DNA of 41,085 nucleotides from Treponema sp. (GTDB lineage: Bacteria; Spirochaetota; Spirochaetia; Treponematales; Treponemataceae). The position numbers and the translations under genes were made by a program. Positions 32,466 through 40,855 of this stretch are shown piece after piece; position 1 is the first letter of the stretch; each line of letters opens with the position of its first letter. Under the pieces are notes generated by a model, which saw nothing but the letters and a program-made list of their open reading frames with translations, ran no database searches and was not told the DNA's origin. The stretch covers positions 1 through 41,085 of the forward strand of contig JAFZOJ010000052.1 in NCBI GenBank assembly GCA_017550685.1, in the 5' to 3' direction.

Positions 32466-33920
32466 ATGAAAAAACAAGTTTTTAACCCATATATGCCGTC
32501 GTGGGAATATGTGCCGGACGGGGAGCCGCATGTTTTTGGAGACCGTGTTTATGTTTACGGTTCGCATGACGAGTTCAACGGAGCAGTTTTTTGTCTTGGC
32601 GACTACATCTGCTATTCGGCTCCGGTTACAGATTTAACCGACTGGCGTTACGAAGGTGTTATATATAGAAAAGATCAGGACCCGGCCCAGGACGGACGCA
32701 TGGTTTTGTATGCTCCGGATGTTGCTGTGGGCCCGGACGGACGCTACTATCTTTATTATGTAATGGACAAGGTTGGCTTTGTTTCTGTAGCAGTGTGCGA
32801 CAAGCCGGCCGGTAAATATGAATTTTACGGTTATGTTCACTACAAGGATGGAACCCGGCTTGGAGACCGCAAGGGAGATATGCCGCAGTTTGACCCGGGC
32901 GTTATCCGCGAAGGAGATAAAACCTACCTGTATACAGGCTTTAGCGGACGCCATATGATTGACCGCATTGGTGCAATGGCAACAACTCTTGGACCTGATA
33001 TGATTACAATCGAAGAAGAACCTGTTGTAATTATTCCGGGTGACATGTATGTAGATCTTAAGTCGCCTTCTGAAGTAACGACAGGCTGTCCTTACCCGCT
33101 CAAATCAATTGAAAACTGGGCCGGTTATAAAAATCATGCCTTCTTTGAAGCACCAAGCATCCGCAAAATAGGCGACACCTACTACTTTGTTTATTCAAGT
33201 GAAGTTATGCACGAGCTTTGTTATGCAACCAGTAAATCTCCGCGCGACAACTTTGTATATGGCGGCGTTATCGTAAGTAATGTTGATATGCATATAGACA
33301 CCTATAAACCTGCCGATATGCCTGTGGCCTACGGTGCAAACAATCACGGAGGTTTTGAGCTTATAAACGGCCAGTACTACATGTTCTACCACCGTCACAC
33401 CAATGCCAACTGGTACAGCCGCCAGGGCTGCGCCGAAAAAATGACTGTAAATGCCGACGGTTCAATTCCTCAGGTAGAAATAACTTCCTGCGGTTTGAAT
33501 GGTGGCCCGCTCAAGGCACAAGGGGAATATGGTGCATACATTGCCTGCCACATTTTTAATCCGGACAAGCCGGGCCCTTATGTTGGACCGGGTCAGCCAA
33601 GAATAACTCAGGATGGCCGCGACGGCGACGAAGAACCGGGCTACATCGTAGACATAACCGACAAGACAACAATCGGCTTTAAGTATTTTGATTTTAAGGA
33701 TGTTCACAAGCTGTCACTGGTTGTGCGCGGTTATATGTATGGTGCATTCGAAATCCGTAACAAATGGGACGGTCCTGTTCTTGGTACTCTCAAATGTGAA
33801 TCTGCAAACTTCTGGGAGCCCGATACCATAGACATAGACTTCCCGGACGGAAACCACGCCCTTTATCTGACCTGGGTCGGCGGCGGCAGCGCCCAGTTAA
33901 AATCGATTAAGTTTTCATAG
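32466..33920 (+). CDS. Glycoside hydrolase family 43 with C-terminal CBM6-like domain
   Basis: A 484-residue GH43 of the subfamily that opens with WEYVPDGEPHVFGDRVYVYGSHD (about 13-35, containing the catalytic base region). Other blocks are YAPDVAVGPDGRYYLYYV (about 82-99), QFDPGVIREGDKTYLYTGF (pKa-modulator region) and FFEAPSIRKIGDTYYFVYSSE (acid Glu, about 222-242). The last 120 residues (TTIGFKYFDFKDVHKLSLVVRG...YLTWVGGG) form a CBM6-like beta-sandwich. No signal peptide, so it is intracellular and likely an exo-acting xylosidase or arabinofuranosidase on imported oligosaccharides. It is convergent with the AraC gene, 19 bases apart, with an imperfect GGTCCCCTGG palindrome between. Confidence 0.88.
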   Translation: MKKQVFNPYMPSWEYVPDGEPHVFGDRVYVYGSHDEFNGAVFCLGDYICYSAPVTDLTDWRYEGVIYRKDQDPAQDGRMVLYAPDVAVGPDGRYYLYYVMDKVGFVSVAVCDKPAGKYEFYGYVHYKDGTRLGDRKGDMPQFDPGVIREGDKTYLYTGFSGRHMIDRIGAMATTLGPDMITIEEEPVVIIPGDMYVDLKSPSEVTTGCPYPLKSIENWAGYKNHAFFEAPSIRKIGDTYYFVYSSEVMHELCYATSKSPRDNFVYGGVIVSNVDMHIDTYKPADMPVAYGANNHGGFELINGQYYMFYHRHTNANWYSRQGCAEKMTVNADGSIPQVEITSCGLNGGPLKAQGEYGAYIACHIFNPDKPGPYVGPGQPRITQDGRDGDEEPGYIVDITDKTTIGFKYFDFKDVHKLSLVVRGYMYGAFEIRNKWDGPVLGTLKCESANFWEPDTIDIDFPDGNHALYLTWVGGGSAQLKSIKFS

Positions 33921-33939
33921 GTCCCCTGGCACCTGGAAC

Positions 33940-34767
33940 CTAATTACTCGGAATAATAATATTTTTACCGTTCCTCTGGTATTGCTTGGGGGTGCACTTC
34001 ATGTAGGACTTAAAGGTCTTGGAAAAATACTGAACCGTGTTAAAGCCGTTTTCGGTGGCAATTTCGGTTACGTTCTTGGAAGTATAAATTAAATCGAGGC
34101 ATGACTTTTCTATTCTATATTTATTGATATAGTCGGTAAGGTTCATGCCCATATTTTTTTTAAACAGACGGATAAAGTGACTCTTGCTGTACGAGGTGAT
34201 TTTTAAAACATCATCCAGCGAAATATTTTCCCTGTAATGGTCGCGTATATAACTAATCGTAACATCTATTGCATTTACGGTGTGGCCCTTTTCTGTTCTT
34301 ATGCTTTCAGAAATTTCTACATACTGATTTGTAAGCAGCACACACGAAATAATATCAAACAGAACTGATTTTACAAAAAGCTCGTGACCAAAGGTTTTTT
34401 CCTTGGAAAAGGTTGAGGCATCCCGCAGCTTCATCAAAACGGCATCGGGCAGCTTTATGTATCTGGAAACCCTTATGCTGTCCAGCGTATTCCTTATAGG
34501 TTCACCCTGATTTCCCAGAACGGAGCTGTCAAAAACCATTGCGTAATAGTGATATTTTATTCCTTCAATTTTTTTTACGTAGTGATTTGTGCCCGGGTGC
34601 ATAAAGATAACGTCGCCTGCCTTTACGGTCATGACAGAATCTTCCAGTCCGAATTCCACAGAACCTTCATCCAGATAAAAAATTTCGTATTCTATCTGGT
34701 GATGCGCCTGCTCCAGATATGCATTCTGCGAAAAGATTCCTATAGGAAATTCGTTGGTATAGGCCAT
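33940..34767 (-). CDS. AraC-family transcriptional regulator
   Basis: A 275-residue regulator with an N-terminal cupin sensing domain (YEIFYLDEGSVEFGLED..., GDVIFMHPGTNHYVKK, about 25-80) and a C-terminal pair of helix-turn-helix motifs (SLDDVLKITSYSKSHFIRLFKKNMG at about 178-202; NVTEIATENGFNTVQYFSKTFKSYMKCTPKQYQR at about 233-266). It lies inside the xylan gene cluster, between a GH43 and an esterase, and most likely activates these genes when xylose or an oligosaccharide is bound. The ATG is six bases downstream of a perfect extended -10 on the minus strand, with no Shine-Dalgarno sequence. Confidence 0.9.
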   Translation of the reverse strand: MAYTNEFPIGIFSQNAYLEQAHHQIEYEIFYLDEGSVEFGLEDSVMTVKAGDVIFMHPGTNHYVKKIEGIKYHYYAMVFDSSVLGNQGEPIRNTLDSIRVSRYIKLPDAVLMKLRDASTFSKEKTFGHELFVKSVLFDIISCVLLTNQYVEISESIRTEKGHTVNAIDVTISYIRDHYRENISLDDVLKITSYSKSHFIRLFKKNMGMNLTDYINKYRIEKSCLDLIYTSKNVTEIATENGFNTVQYFSKTFKSYMKCTPKQYQRNGKNIIIPSN

Positions 34768-34773
34768 AAATAA

Positions 34774-34782
34774 ATTATATCA
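34774..34782 (-). promoter_or_regulatory. Extended -10 promoter placing +1 on the AraC start codon
   Basis: Minus strand TG-A-TATAAT, then TTATTT and ATG, the same layout and 6-base gap as lspA. Confidence 0.55.
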
Positions 34783-34880
34783 TACTTTTTTATAAAATGA
34801 GAATAAATTGTAAAAAATGTGCAAGTTTGATTGTATTTTTATCTTTGAAGGAGAATGATAATTATTTTGTTCAAGATAAG

Positions 34881-34924
34881 TAAACCTAAAAATTGCTTTC
34901 GCAATTTTTTTAACGGTTTGCTAT
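34881..34924. repeat. AAACCTAAAAATTGC / GCAATTTTTTTAACGGTTTGCTAT dispersed hairpin repeat, copy 2
   Basis: TAAACCTAAAAATTGC-TTTC-GCAATTTTTTTAACGGTTTGCTATT, nearly the same as 2743-2795. It lies in the 205-base gap upstream of the esterase, followed by a small GC palindrome (GGCCGCCAGCGGCC). An apparent relic ribosome-binding site and ATG (GAAGGAGAATG, 34847-34857) stands just before it, so the repeat may have landed in the old leader of the esterase gene. Confidence 0.75.
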
Positions 34925-34972
34925 TGAACACCGGCCGCCAGCGGCCTTACACACACAGGAGAAAAAAACACA

Positions 34973-36349
34973 ATGTTAAGAATCGCACAAACCAAATTTG
35001 GAAAGATTGAAGGTTTGCCTGCCGCAGATCCCCGGATCACTTCTTTTAAAGGCATTCCTTTTGCAAAGCAGCCGGTTGGCAATTTAAGATGGCACGCCCC
35101 TGTTCCTTGGGACGAAAAATGGGAAGGCACAATGCAGGCCTATAAGTTTTCACCAATCCCGGTACAGCCAACCCCTTATTATGACCCTAACGACATCTAT
35201 TGCCGTGAATGGTCTGTAGACAAAGACATTCCAATGGGAGAAGACTGTCTTACCGTAAATATATGGACTCCTGCCAATGCCGCAGACGAAAAGCTTCCTG
35301 TATATTTCTGGATTTATGGCGGAGGATGGCAGACAGGCTTTACTGCCGAAATGGAATTTGACGGAGAACGCATTGCCCGACGCGGTATTGTTGTTGTTAC
35401 CGTAAACTATCGTCTTAATGTTCTTGGCTTTTTATGTCACCCCGAAATTACAGCAGAAAATCCTGAGCAGCCGGCCAACTTTGGTCTGCTTGATCAAAGA
35501 TGTGCCATGCAGTGGGTTAAAGACAACATCAGCGCATTTGGAGGGGATCCGGACAATATTACAATAGGAGGACAGTCTGCAGGTGGCGGCAGCGTTCTTA
35601 ATCAGATTGCCTATGGAACACAGGGCATCTTTAAGAGAGCCGTAGTTCACAGCGGAATGTTCTATGCTCCCGGAATACCATTCTTCAAACAGAAGAACCT
35701 TAAGGAAGCAGAGCAGTGCGGTGTAGATTTCTTCAATTTTATGGGTGTTAAAAATCTTGCCGAAGCCCGTGCAATTGATACTCCGACCCTGCGCAAAAAG
35801 TGGGATGAATACGGCGGACATGCAAAATCAATTGCAACCTGGACTCCTATATGTGATGATAAATTTGTGTGCGGAGATTTCTTTGAGCTTTTGCAGCAAG
35901 GAAAGATTGAACCTGTTCCTCTTATCCTTGGTCATACTACAGATGAATTCCTGTTCCCTATAGATCCTGCAAAACCGGAAGGCCCTAAGTTTAAGCCGCT
36001 TGAAGTTGCCGTTCAGAAGTATGAAGAATTCCTGGAGCAGACCGGTAAAAAGGCTGACAACTGGTATTACGAATTTGACGTGCCTATTCCTGGCTGGGAT
36101 AATCCGGGAACCTTCCATTCTGTAGACCTCTGGTTCTGGTTTGAAACTCTTGCAAAGTGCTGGAGACCGTTCAAAGGCATGCAGTATGATGTTTCACGCA
36201 AGATGTGCAATTACCTGTGCAATTTTGTAAAGGCCGGAAATCCAAACGGAAAAGACTGTGATGACAGCCCGCTTCCGGAATGGAAACCTTATACAACAGG
36301 CGATACAAACAAGATGATTTTCAATACCGACGCCCAGCCGGTAAAATAG
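34973..36349 (+). CDS. Type-B carboxylesterase, intracellular
   Basis: A 458-residue alpha/beta-hydrolase of the carboxylesterase type B family. Visible are FKGIPFAKQPVGNLRW near the N-terminus, the oxyanion block YGGGWQTGF (about 112-120), the nucleophile elbow GGQSAGGGS (about 198-206, Ser catalytic), TDEFLFP where the acidic residue is expected (about 322) and PGTFHSVDLWFWFE (about 380, catalytic His). No signal peptide. Given its neighbours it probably removes acetyl or feruloyl groups from xylo-oligosaccharides, but that is inferred from context. AGGAG lies before the ATG. A palindromic repeat stands 24 bases after the stop. Confidence 0.87.
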   Translation: MLRIAQTKFGKIEGLPAADPRITSFKGIPFAKQPVGNLRWHAPVPWDEKWEGTMQAYKFSPIPVQPTPYYDPNDIYCREWSVDKDIPMGEDCLTVNIWTPANAADEKLPVYFWIYGGGWQTGFTAEMEFDGERIARRGIVVVTVNYRLNVLGFLCHPEITAENPEQPANFGLLDQRCAMQWVKDNISAFGGDPDNITIGGQSAGGGSVLNQIAYGTQGIFKRAVVHSGMFYAPGIPFFKQKNLKEAEQCGVDFFNFMGVKNLAEARAIDTPTLRKKWDEYGGHAKSIATWTPICDDKFVCGDFFELLQQGKIEPVPLILGHTTDEFLFPIDPAKPEGPKFKPLEVAVQKYEEFLEQTGKKADNWYYEFDVPIPGWDNPGTFHSVDLWFWFETLAKCWRPFKGMQYDVSRKMCNYLCNFVKAGNPNGKDCDDSPLPEWKPYTTGDTNKMIFNTDAQPVK

Positions 36350-36373
36350 TTAGCTTTGTTTGACAAAACCTGG

Positions 36374-36401
36374 TGTCATTGTCGGGCTAGACCCGACAAT
36401 C
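36374..36401. repeat. REP-like palindrome after the esterase gene
   Basis: TGTCATTGTCGGG-CTAGA-CCCGACAATC, identical to 1964-1991 except for one loop base. Confidence 0.8.
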
Positions 36402-36441
36402 TTTCAGAAAATGAGACTATATTATAAAAAATATGATAGTA

Positions 36442-36471
36442 TAGATGTATTTTTTATAAAAATCACATCTA
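36442..36471. promoter_or_regulatory. 30-base near-palindrome, possible operator
   Basis: TAGATGTATTTTTTA and TAAAAATCACATCTA are reverse complements except at two positions. It lies upstream of the unexplained 36.49-36.90 kb stretch and about 510 bases before the sugar-binding protein gene. Its A/T centre and symmetric ends fit a repressor site better than a terminator. Confidence 0.4.
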
Positions 36472-36489
36472 AACTATATATATCTACAA

Positions 36490-36898
36490 AATGTTGGAGT
36501 AAATATGTCCGGCATTGTGCTTTTTTACCTTAGGCACGCGTAGATATGGGTCCGAGTGGGGGATGATGGTGGAAAATCTTTCTACCAAGGGTGAAATCGA
36601 ATCTTTAATCAGTTACTCCTGACAGGTGTTCAAGCCGTCGATGTAATTCAGGCAGTCGCCTTGCAATCTGTGCATTAAATGCCGGGTATGCAGACTGTCA
36701 GAATCGGAGGTTATGAGCGTCTGGATTTGATAAGCTGGTTCGGTGCTTTTTCGGCTACCCGACATCTTACCAGAGTAAAACGGAGCTCAGAATCAACTGC
36801 TTCTGCCTTATGTGTAGAAGGGGAAGATTCTGCAGCTTTTTTGTGTGCAGGTATATCGTTTTTACTTGCTAAATCACTGTAAAGTGATGTAAACTTTT
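36490..36898 (+). other. Unassigned stretch with broken coding fragments (possible pseudogene or long leader RNA)
   Basis: About 400 bases between the esterase and the sugar-binding protein gene contain no convincing gene. TTGGAG and ATG (36505) open a frame of only 12 codons. Another frame gives RYGSEWGMMVENLSTKGEIE before a stop at about 36620. A third frame gives 67 codons from 36679 without a good ribosome-binding site. The base composition is less AT-rich than nearby spacers. It may be a decayed gene, possibly of the DUF3782/PD-(D/E)XK type given the WG..VENL pattern (weak), or a structured leader. A TCACT/AGTGA hairpin lies at about 36874-36887. Confidence 0.4.
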
Positions 36899-36908
36899 AA
36901 TTGGTTTT

Positions 36909-36914
36909 TATAAT
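36909..36914 (+). promoter_or_regulatory. Candidate -10 box for the sugar transporter operon
   Basis: TATAAT about 70 bases before the binding-protein start. The -35 region is poor, which would fit an activator-dependent promoter. GAATTTAATTC..GAATTAAA lies between it and the ribosome-binding site. Confidence 0.35.
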
Positions 36915-36984
36915 TTTGCAAGAATTTAATTCGCGCAGAATTAAAAAATATATTTTCAAAAAAAAGTCAATAAGGAGGACTTTT

Positions 36985-38688
36985 ATGAAAAAAACAGTTG
37001 CAGTGTTGCTTATGGCATGTGCTTTGGCAACATCAATGTTTGCTGCAAAGAAGCCAGAAAAACTTAAGATTTCTGTATTCACAATTCAGCAGCGCAAACA
37101 GCCACCTAAGAACAACAAGACTTACAAGTGGATCAAAGACAACTTTGGTGTTGAATTCACTTGGGATATCTTGGTAGGTGACAAGGATCAGAAGATTGGT
37201 TTGCTTATCGCTTCTGGTGACCTTCCTGACCTCGTAGAAGTAGATTCAGAGAAGTTCCAGGGTGCTGGATGTCTTTATGACCTCAAGCCTTACATCGAGA
37301 AGTACTGCCCTAACTTGCTCAAGCACTATTCTTCAGCTTGGAAGAAAATGATCGACCAGGACTCAGAAAAAGATGCTAACGGCAAGATCACAAAGGAACA
37401 CATCTATTCTCTTCCTAACTATGGTGTATATGATGGAACTCCATCTGACACATACTACAACCAGAATGGTTGGTGGATTCAGAAAGCTGTTCTTAAGGAA
37501 TACGGATATCCTGTAATCAAGACAATTGATCAGTATTTCGACCTTATCGAAAAATACTACAAGAAGTATCCAACAATTGATGGAATGCCAACAATTCCTT
37601 TCAATATCATTACAGCTGACTGGGAAGCATTTGACCTCTGGAACCCACCAAACTTCTTGGCTGGATATCCAAACGATGGTAACGGACACGTAACTCTCGA
37701 AAATGGTAAGTATATCTATACTGACAACTTCACAGATGCAAATGCTAAGAGATGGTTCAAGCTCGCTAACGGATATTTCCAGCGCGGTTTGATCGATCCA
37801 GAATCATTCACAGACAACCGTGACCAGTACTATGCTAAGATTGCTCAGGGTCGTGTACTTGGTATGTTCATTCAGGGATGGCAGTTCATGGGCGAACCAG
37901 AATTGACACTTTGGACAGCTGGAAAAGATGAAAGAACATATGCTCCACTTCCTGTAACATTCGACGAATCAATTAAGCCTCACTATCGTGACCGCTCTCT
38001 TCCAAACCTCCAGAGAGGTTATGGTATCACAAAGAAGGTTAAAGAAGACAAGGCTATCAAGATCTTGAAGTTCATGGATGAAATGATCAAAGAAGAAAAC
38101 CAGAAAGTTCTCTACTGGGGATTTGAAGGAACTGACTATCTCATCGATACAGACGGATCTAAGACTGGTACAAAGGGTGCCGCTTATCGTACACAGAAGA
38201 TGCGCGATCAGCAGAAGGATCCTAACTATCAGGAAAAACAGTACGCTATGCTCTGGCGCGAAGAAGCTCCAAAGCTTGAAGGTACTATGAAGTCTGGATA
38301 TACACGTTCTATGGATGAACTTCCATGGGAATATGAACTTTCACAGAAAGCAGTTGATATCGAACTCTGGAAGGCTTACGGTGTAGGTTCTTATGCTGAA
38401 TTCGTAGATTCTAACCCTCCACAGAATGCTGGATGGTACCCAATGTGGCAGTGTAACCCATCTGCTGAAAAGGGTGGATTCGAAGAAGAAGCTGCAGTAG
38501 CTATGACTGGATTCGAAACAGTTCAGAGAAAGTATCTCCCTATGATGATCATGGGTAAACCAGCTGATTTCGACAAGACATGGGATGAATACTGCAAGTT
38601 GCTCAAGCCTCTTACAGCTACATACAACAAGTTCATGCAGCAGCAGCTTGACAACCGTGTAGAAATCTTCGGTGGTTTCCAGGACTAG
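36985..38688 (+). CDS. Sugar ABC transporter substrate-binding protein, LplA/YtcQ type
   Basis: A 567-residue extracellular binding protein of the large LplA-like CUT1 class. The start at 36985 has AAGGAGG eight bases upstream and gives a clean signal peptide (MKKTVAVLLMACALATSMFAAKK), cleaved near residue 20; there is no lipobox Cys, unusual for the class. The family pattern of SGDLPDLVEVD (about 77-87), DLKPYIEKYCPNL and the long C-terminal part with RGYGITKK is visible. Two LplB/LplC permeases follow. Codon choice favours AAC, ATC, CTC and GCT codons, as expected for a highly expressed gene. By context it carries xylo-oligosaccharides, which is inferred. Confidence 0.9.
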   Translation: MKKTVAVLLMACALATSMFAAKKPEKLKISVFTIQQRKQPPKNNKTYKWIKDNFGVEFTWDILVGDKDQKIGLLIASGDLPDLVEVDSEKFQGAGCLYDLKPYIEKYCPNLLKHYSSAWKKMIDQDSEKDANGKITKEHIYSLPNYGVYDGTPSDTYYNQNGWWIQKAVLKEYGYPVIKTIDQYFDLIEKYYKKYPTIDGMPTIPFNIITADWEAFDLWNPPNFLAGYPNDGNGHVTLENGKYIYTDNFTDANAKRWFKLANGYFQRGLIDPESFTDNRDQYYAKIAQGRVLGMFIQGWQFMGEPELTLWTAGKDERTYAPLPVTFDESIKPHYRDRSLPNLQRGYGITKKVKEDKAIKILKFMDEMIKEENQKVLYWGFEGTDYLIDTDGSKTGTKGAAYRTQKMRDQQKDPNYQEKQYAMLWREEAPKLEGTMKSGYTRSMDELPWEYELSQKAVDIELWKAYGVGSYAEFVDSNPPQNAGWYPMWQCNPSAEKGGFEEEAAVAMTGFETVQRKYLPMMIMGKPADFDKTWDEYCKLLKPLTATYNKFMQQQLDNRVEIFGGFQD

Positions 38689-38729
38689 TTAGATTTTGAC
38701 ACTTAATGTGTTAAAATAGTCTACACAAA

Positions 38730-38793
38730 GACGGAAGAGTCTATGATTCTTCCGTCAAAAAAGTCCACGGAGTTTTTCTGTGGACTTTTTTTG
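38730..38793 (+). terminator. Two hairpins between binding protein and permeases
   Basis: GACGGAAGA/TCTTCCGTC (38730-38738 and 38748-38756) is followed by AAGTCCAC/GTGGACTT (38761-38768 and 38780-38787) and a T-run. The second has the form of an intrinsic terminator. It probably ends most transcripts after the binding-protein gene so that permeases are made in smaller amounts. Confidence 0.75.
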
Positions 38794-38859
38794 CATACTT
38801 TATAAAAAAAGTACTGCCGATTTCTTCGGCAAACAATTCGTTTTTGATGGGTGTTTTTT

Positions 38860-39831
38860 ATGAAAAATAAAAAAACTGAAGCAGCTGCTGTTGCAACAAC
38901 AGAAACTGCGCTTACAAATAAAAAGAGCAAATGGAAGCTTTTGGGCAAGCAGAAAATGCTTATGCTTATGTCTGTGCCTTTTGTTCTTTATATTATTTTG
39001 TTCCGATATATCCCTCTTTGGGGATGGACAATGGGTTTCCAAAGATATAAGCCTCAGTTGGCCTTTAGTGAGCAGGAATGGGTTGGTTTCCATTGGTTTG
39101 CAGAACTTTTTAAGAGTGAGGAATTCCTTCTTTCTTTAAGAAATACAGTCTGCATGAGCCTTATAAGTACAGCTCTTGGTTATATTACTGCAATTATTCT
39201 TGCAGTCTTTTTGAACGAAGTTCGTGTTATAGGTATAAAGAGATTTGTTCAAACTGTATCTTATCTCCCGCACTTCCTTTCTTGGGTTATTGTAACGGGA
39301 TTAGTTGCGAATGTTCTTTCCGTTTCTGACGGAATTTTAAATAACATATTGTTGGGACTTCATCTGGTAAAAGAGCCTATACAATGGCTTGCAACTCCAA
39401 AATACTTCTGGCATATCATCGGTTGGACTTATGTATGGAAGGAAGTAGGTTGGAACACAATCGTATACCTTGGTGCAATGACTGCTATTGACCCATGTCT
39501 GTACGAAGCTGCACAGATTGATGGTTGTGGACGTCTCCGCAAGATCTGGCACATTACTTTGCCAGGTATTAAACCAACAATCATTATTATGATGATTATG
39601 TCTGCAGGTCATATCCTTGATGCTAACTTTGAAATGCCGTTCTTCTTGCAGAATGGACTTATCATTGACTACGCAAATACAATTGACCTTTATGTATTGA
39701 AGTTTGGTTTCAAGTTGTTTAACTTCTCTCTTGCAACCGCTGCAGGTATCTTTAAGAATGCCGTTAATATTCTTCTCTTGCTTTTAGCCAACTGGCTTGC
39801 TAAGAGAGCCGGCGAGGAGCGTTTAATATGA
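38860..39831 (+). CDS. Sugar ABC transporter permease, LplB-type
   Basis: A 323-residue inner-membrane permease. After a charged tail rich in A, T and K, six membrane segments follow (first around MLMLMSVPFVLYIILFRYIPLWG). The ATPase-contact EAA loop is YEAAQIDGCGRLRKIWHITLPGIKP (about 213-237). The ATG at 38860 is preferred over an in-frame GTG at 38851; neither has a strong ribosome-binding site. It overlaps the next permease by four bases (ATGA). No ATPase gene is present, so an MsmX-like ATPase shared between several importers is expected elsewhere in the genome. Confidence 0.9.
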   Translation: MKNKKTEAAAVATTETALTNKKSKWKLLGKQKMLMLMSVPFVLYIILFRYIPLWGWTMGFQRYKPQLAFSEQEWVGFHWFAELFKSEEFLLSLRNTVCMSLISTALGYITAIILAVFLNEVRVIGIKRFVQTVSYLPHFLSWVIVTGLVANVLSVSDGILNNILLGLHLVKEPIQWLATPKYFWHIIGWTYVWKEVGWNTIVYLGAMTAIDPCLYEAAQIDGCGRLRKIWHITLPGIKPTIIIMMIMSAGHILDANFEMPFFLQNGLIIDYANTIDLYVLKFGFKLFNFSLATAAGIFKNAVNILLLLLANWLAKRAGEERLI

Positions 39832-40775
39832 CAGACGAAAACAAACTTAATCAGTATTACGCTGCTAAAAGGCAGACACAGATTAGTAATATTATATTTG
39901 ATACCATAATCTTTATAACACTGGCTTTTGTTGTTATAGCAACAGTTTATCCTTTCTGGAACACAGTTGCCATTTCGTTCAACGATGGTCTTGATGCTTT
40001 GAAGGGTGGTATTAAGCTTTGGCCTCGTAAATTTACCTGGCAAAACTATGCTAATCTTTTTACAACAGATGAAATTTTCCATGCTGGAATTATTTCTGTA
40101 GTTCGTACAATTCTTCAGACTATTTTGAGCGTATTCTGTACTTCTATGCTTGCTTATGCTCTTAGCCGTAAGGAATTTGTAATCCGCAGACCTCTTACAT
40201 CTGTTATCGTTATTTCTATGTATATCAACGCAGGTTTGATTCCTGGATACATGCTCATTAAGAATCTTCATCTTATCGGTAAGTTTTCAGTTTATATCAT
40301 TCCTTGTCTCGTAGATGTATTCAACTTTATTCTTGTAAGAACTTATATTAATGGTCTTCCAGACAGCTTTGTTGAATCTGCACGTATTGATGGTGCTAAT
40401 GAATTCAAGATTTTCTTGAGCATCATTATGCCGCTCATCGTACCTTCTATTGCTATGATTTCTTTGTTCGTAGCCGTAGGTGCATGGAACAGCTGGTTTG
40501 ATACATACCTTTACTGTTCTAATAAGACTAATCTGCATTCTCTGCAGTATGTACTTATGTCTTACCTGCAGGCTAGTCAGAACCAGAGTGCTTCTGCTGC
40601 CGATGCTAACTCAATGGCCGTAGCTGCTTCTTCTGGTGCTGCAACAGCAATGTCTACACCAATCAGTATCCGTTCTTCTATTACAGTAGTTGCAACCTTG
40701 CCAATCCTCGTAGTATATCCGTTCGTACAGAGATACTTTGTAGTAGGTATGACAATTGGTGGAGTTAAAGAGTAA
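39828..40775 (+). CDS. Sugar ABC transporter permease, LplC/YtcP-type
   Basis: A 315-residue second permease of the heterodimer, with six membrane segments. The EAA loop reads VESARIDGANEFKIFLSIIMPLIVP (about 183-207), and the end is the family-typical VGMTIGGVKE. It starts inside the end of the LplB-type gene (ATGA). An insert-like Ala/Ser-rich stretch (QNQSASAADANSMAVAASSGAATAMS, about 247-272) lies in the last periplasmic loop. The final 33 bases, stop codon included, are repeated at 40856-40888 beyond a hairpin element. Confidence 0.9.
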   Translation: MTDENKLNQYYAAKRQTQISNIIFDTIIFITLAFVVIATVYPFWNTVAISFNDGLDALKGGIKLWPRKFTWQNYANLFTTDEIFHAGIISVVRTILQTILSVFCTSMLAYALSRKEFVIRRPLTSVIVISMYINAGLIPGYMLIKNLHLIGKFSVYIIPCLVDVFNFILVRTYINGLPDSFVESARIDGANEFKIFLSIIMPLIVPSIAMISLFVAVGAWNSWFDTYLYCSNKTNLHSLQYVLMSYLQASQNQSASAADANSMAVAASSGAATAMSTPISIRSSITVVATLPILVVYPFVQRYFVVGMTIGGVKE

Positions 40776-40785
40776 TCTTTAATTC

Positions 40786-40848
40786 AACGGGGGCTAATCG
40801 CCGCCCCCGTTACCCCCTGCTAAGTGGAAATTGCGCTTTCGCGCAATT
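40786..40848. repeat. Two hairpins inserted after the permease stop
   Basis: AACGGGGGC/GCCCCCGTT with an 8-base loop (40786-40811) and AATTGCGC-TTTC-GCGCAATT (40829-40848). The second matches the core of the AAACCTAAAAATTGC repeats at 2743 and 34881. Both lie between the gene end and its copy. Confidence 0.75.
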
Positions 40849-40855
40849 GATTAGA

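Noticed and set aside
34855..34960. Short frame after GAAGGAGAATG upstream of the esterase
   Set aside because: The spacing to ATG is one base, the frame runs through the dispersed repeat and enters the esterase gene out of frame.
36679..36882. 67-codon open frame in the spacer before the sugar-binding protein gene
   Set aside because: No good ribosome-binding site and no recognisable family; kept only as part of the unassigned stretch.
36490..36900. tmRNA, RNase P RNA, SRP RNA or known riboswitch
   Set aside because: None of the conserved cores of these RNAs was found in the stretch.
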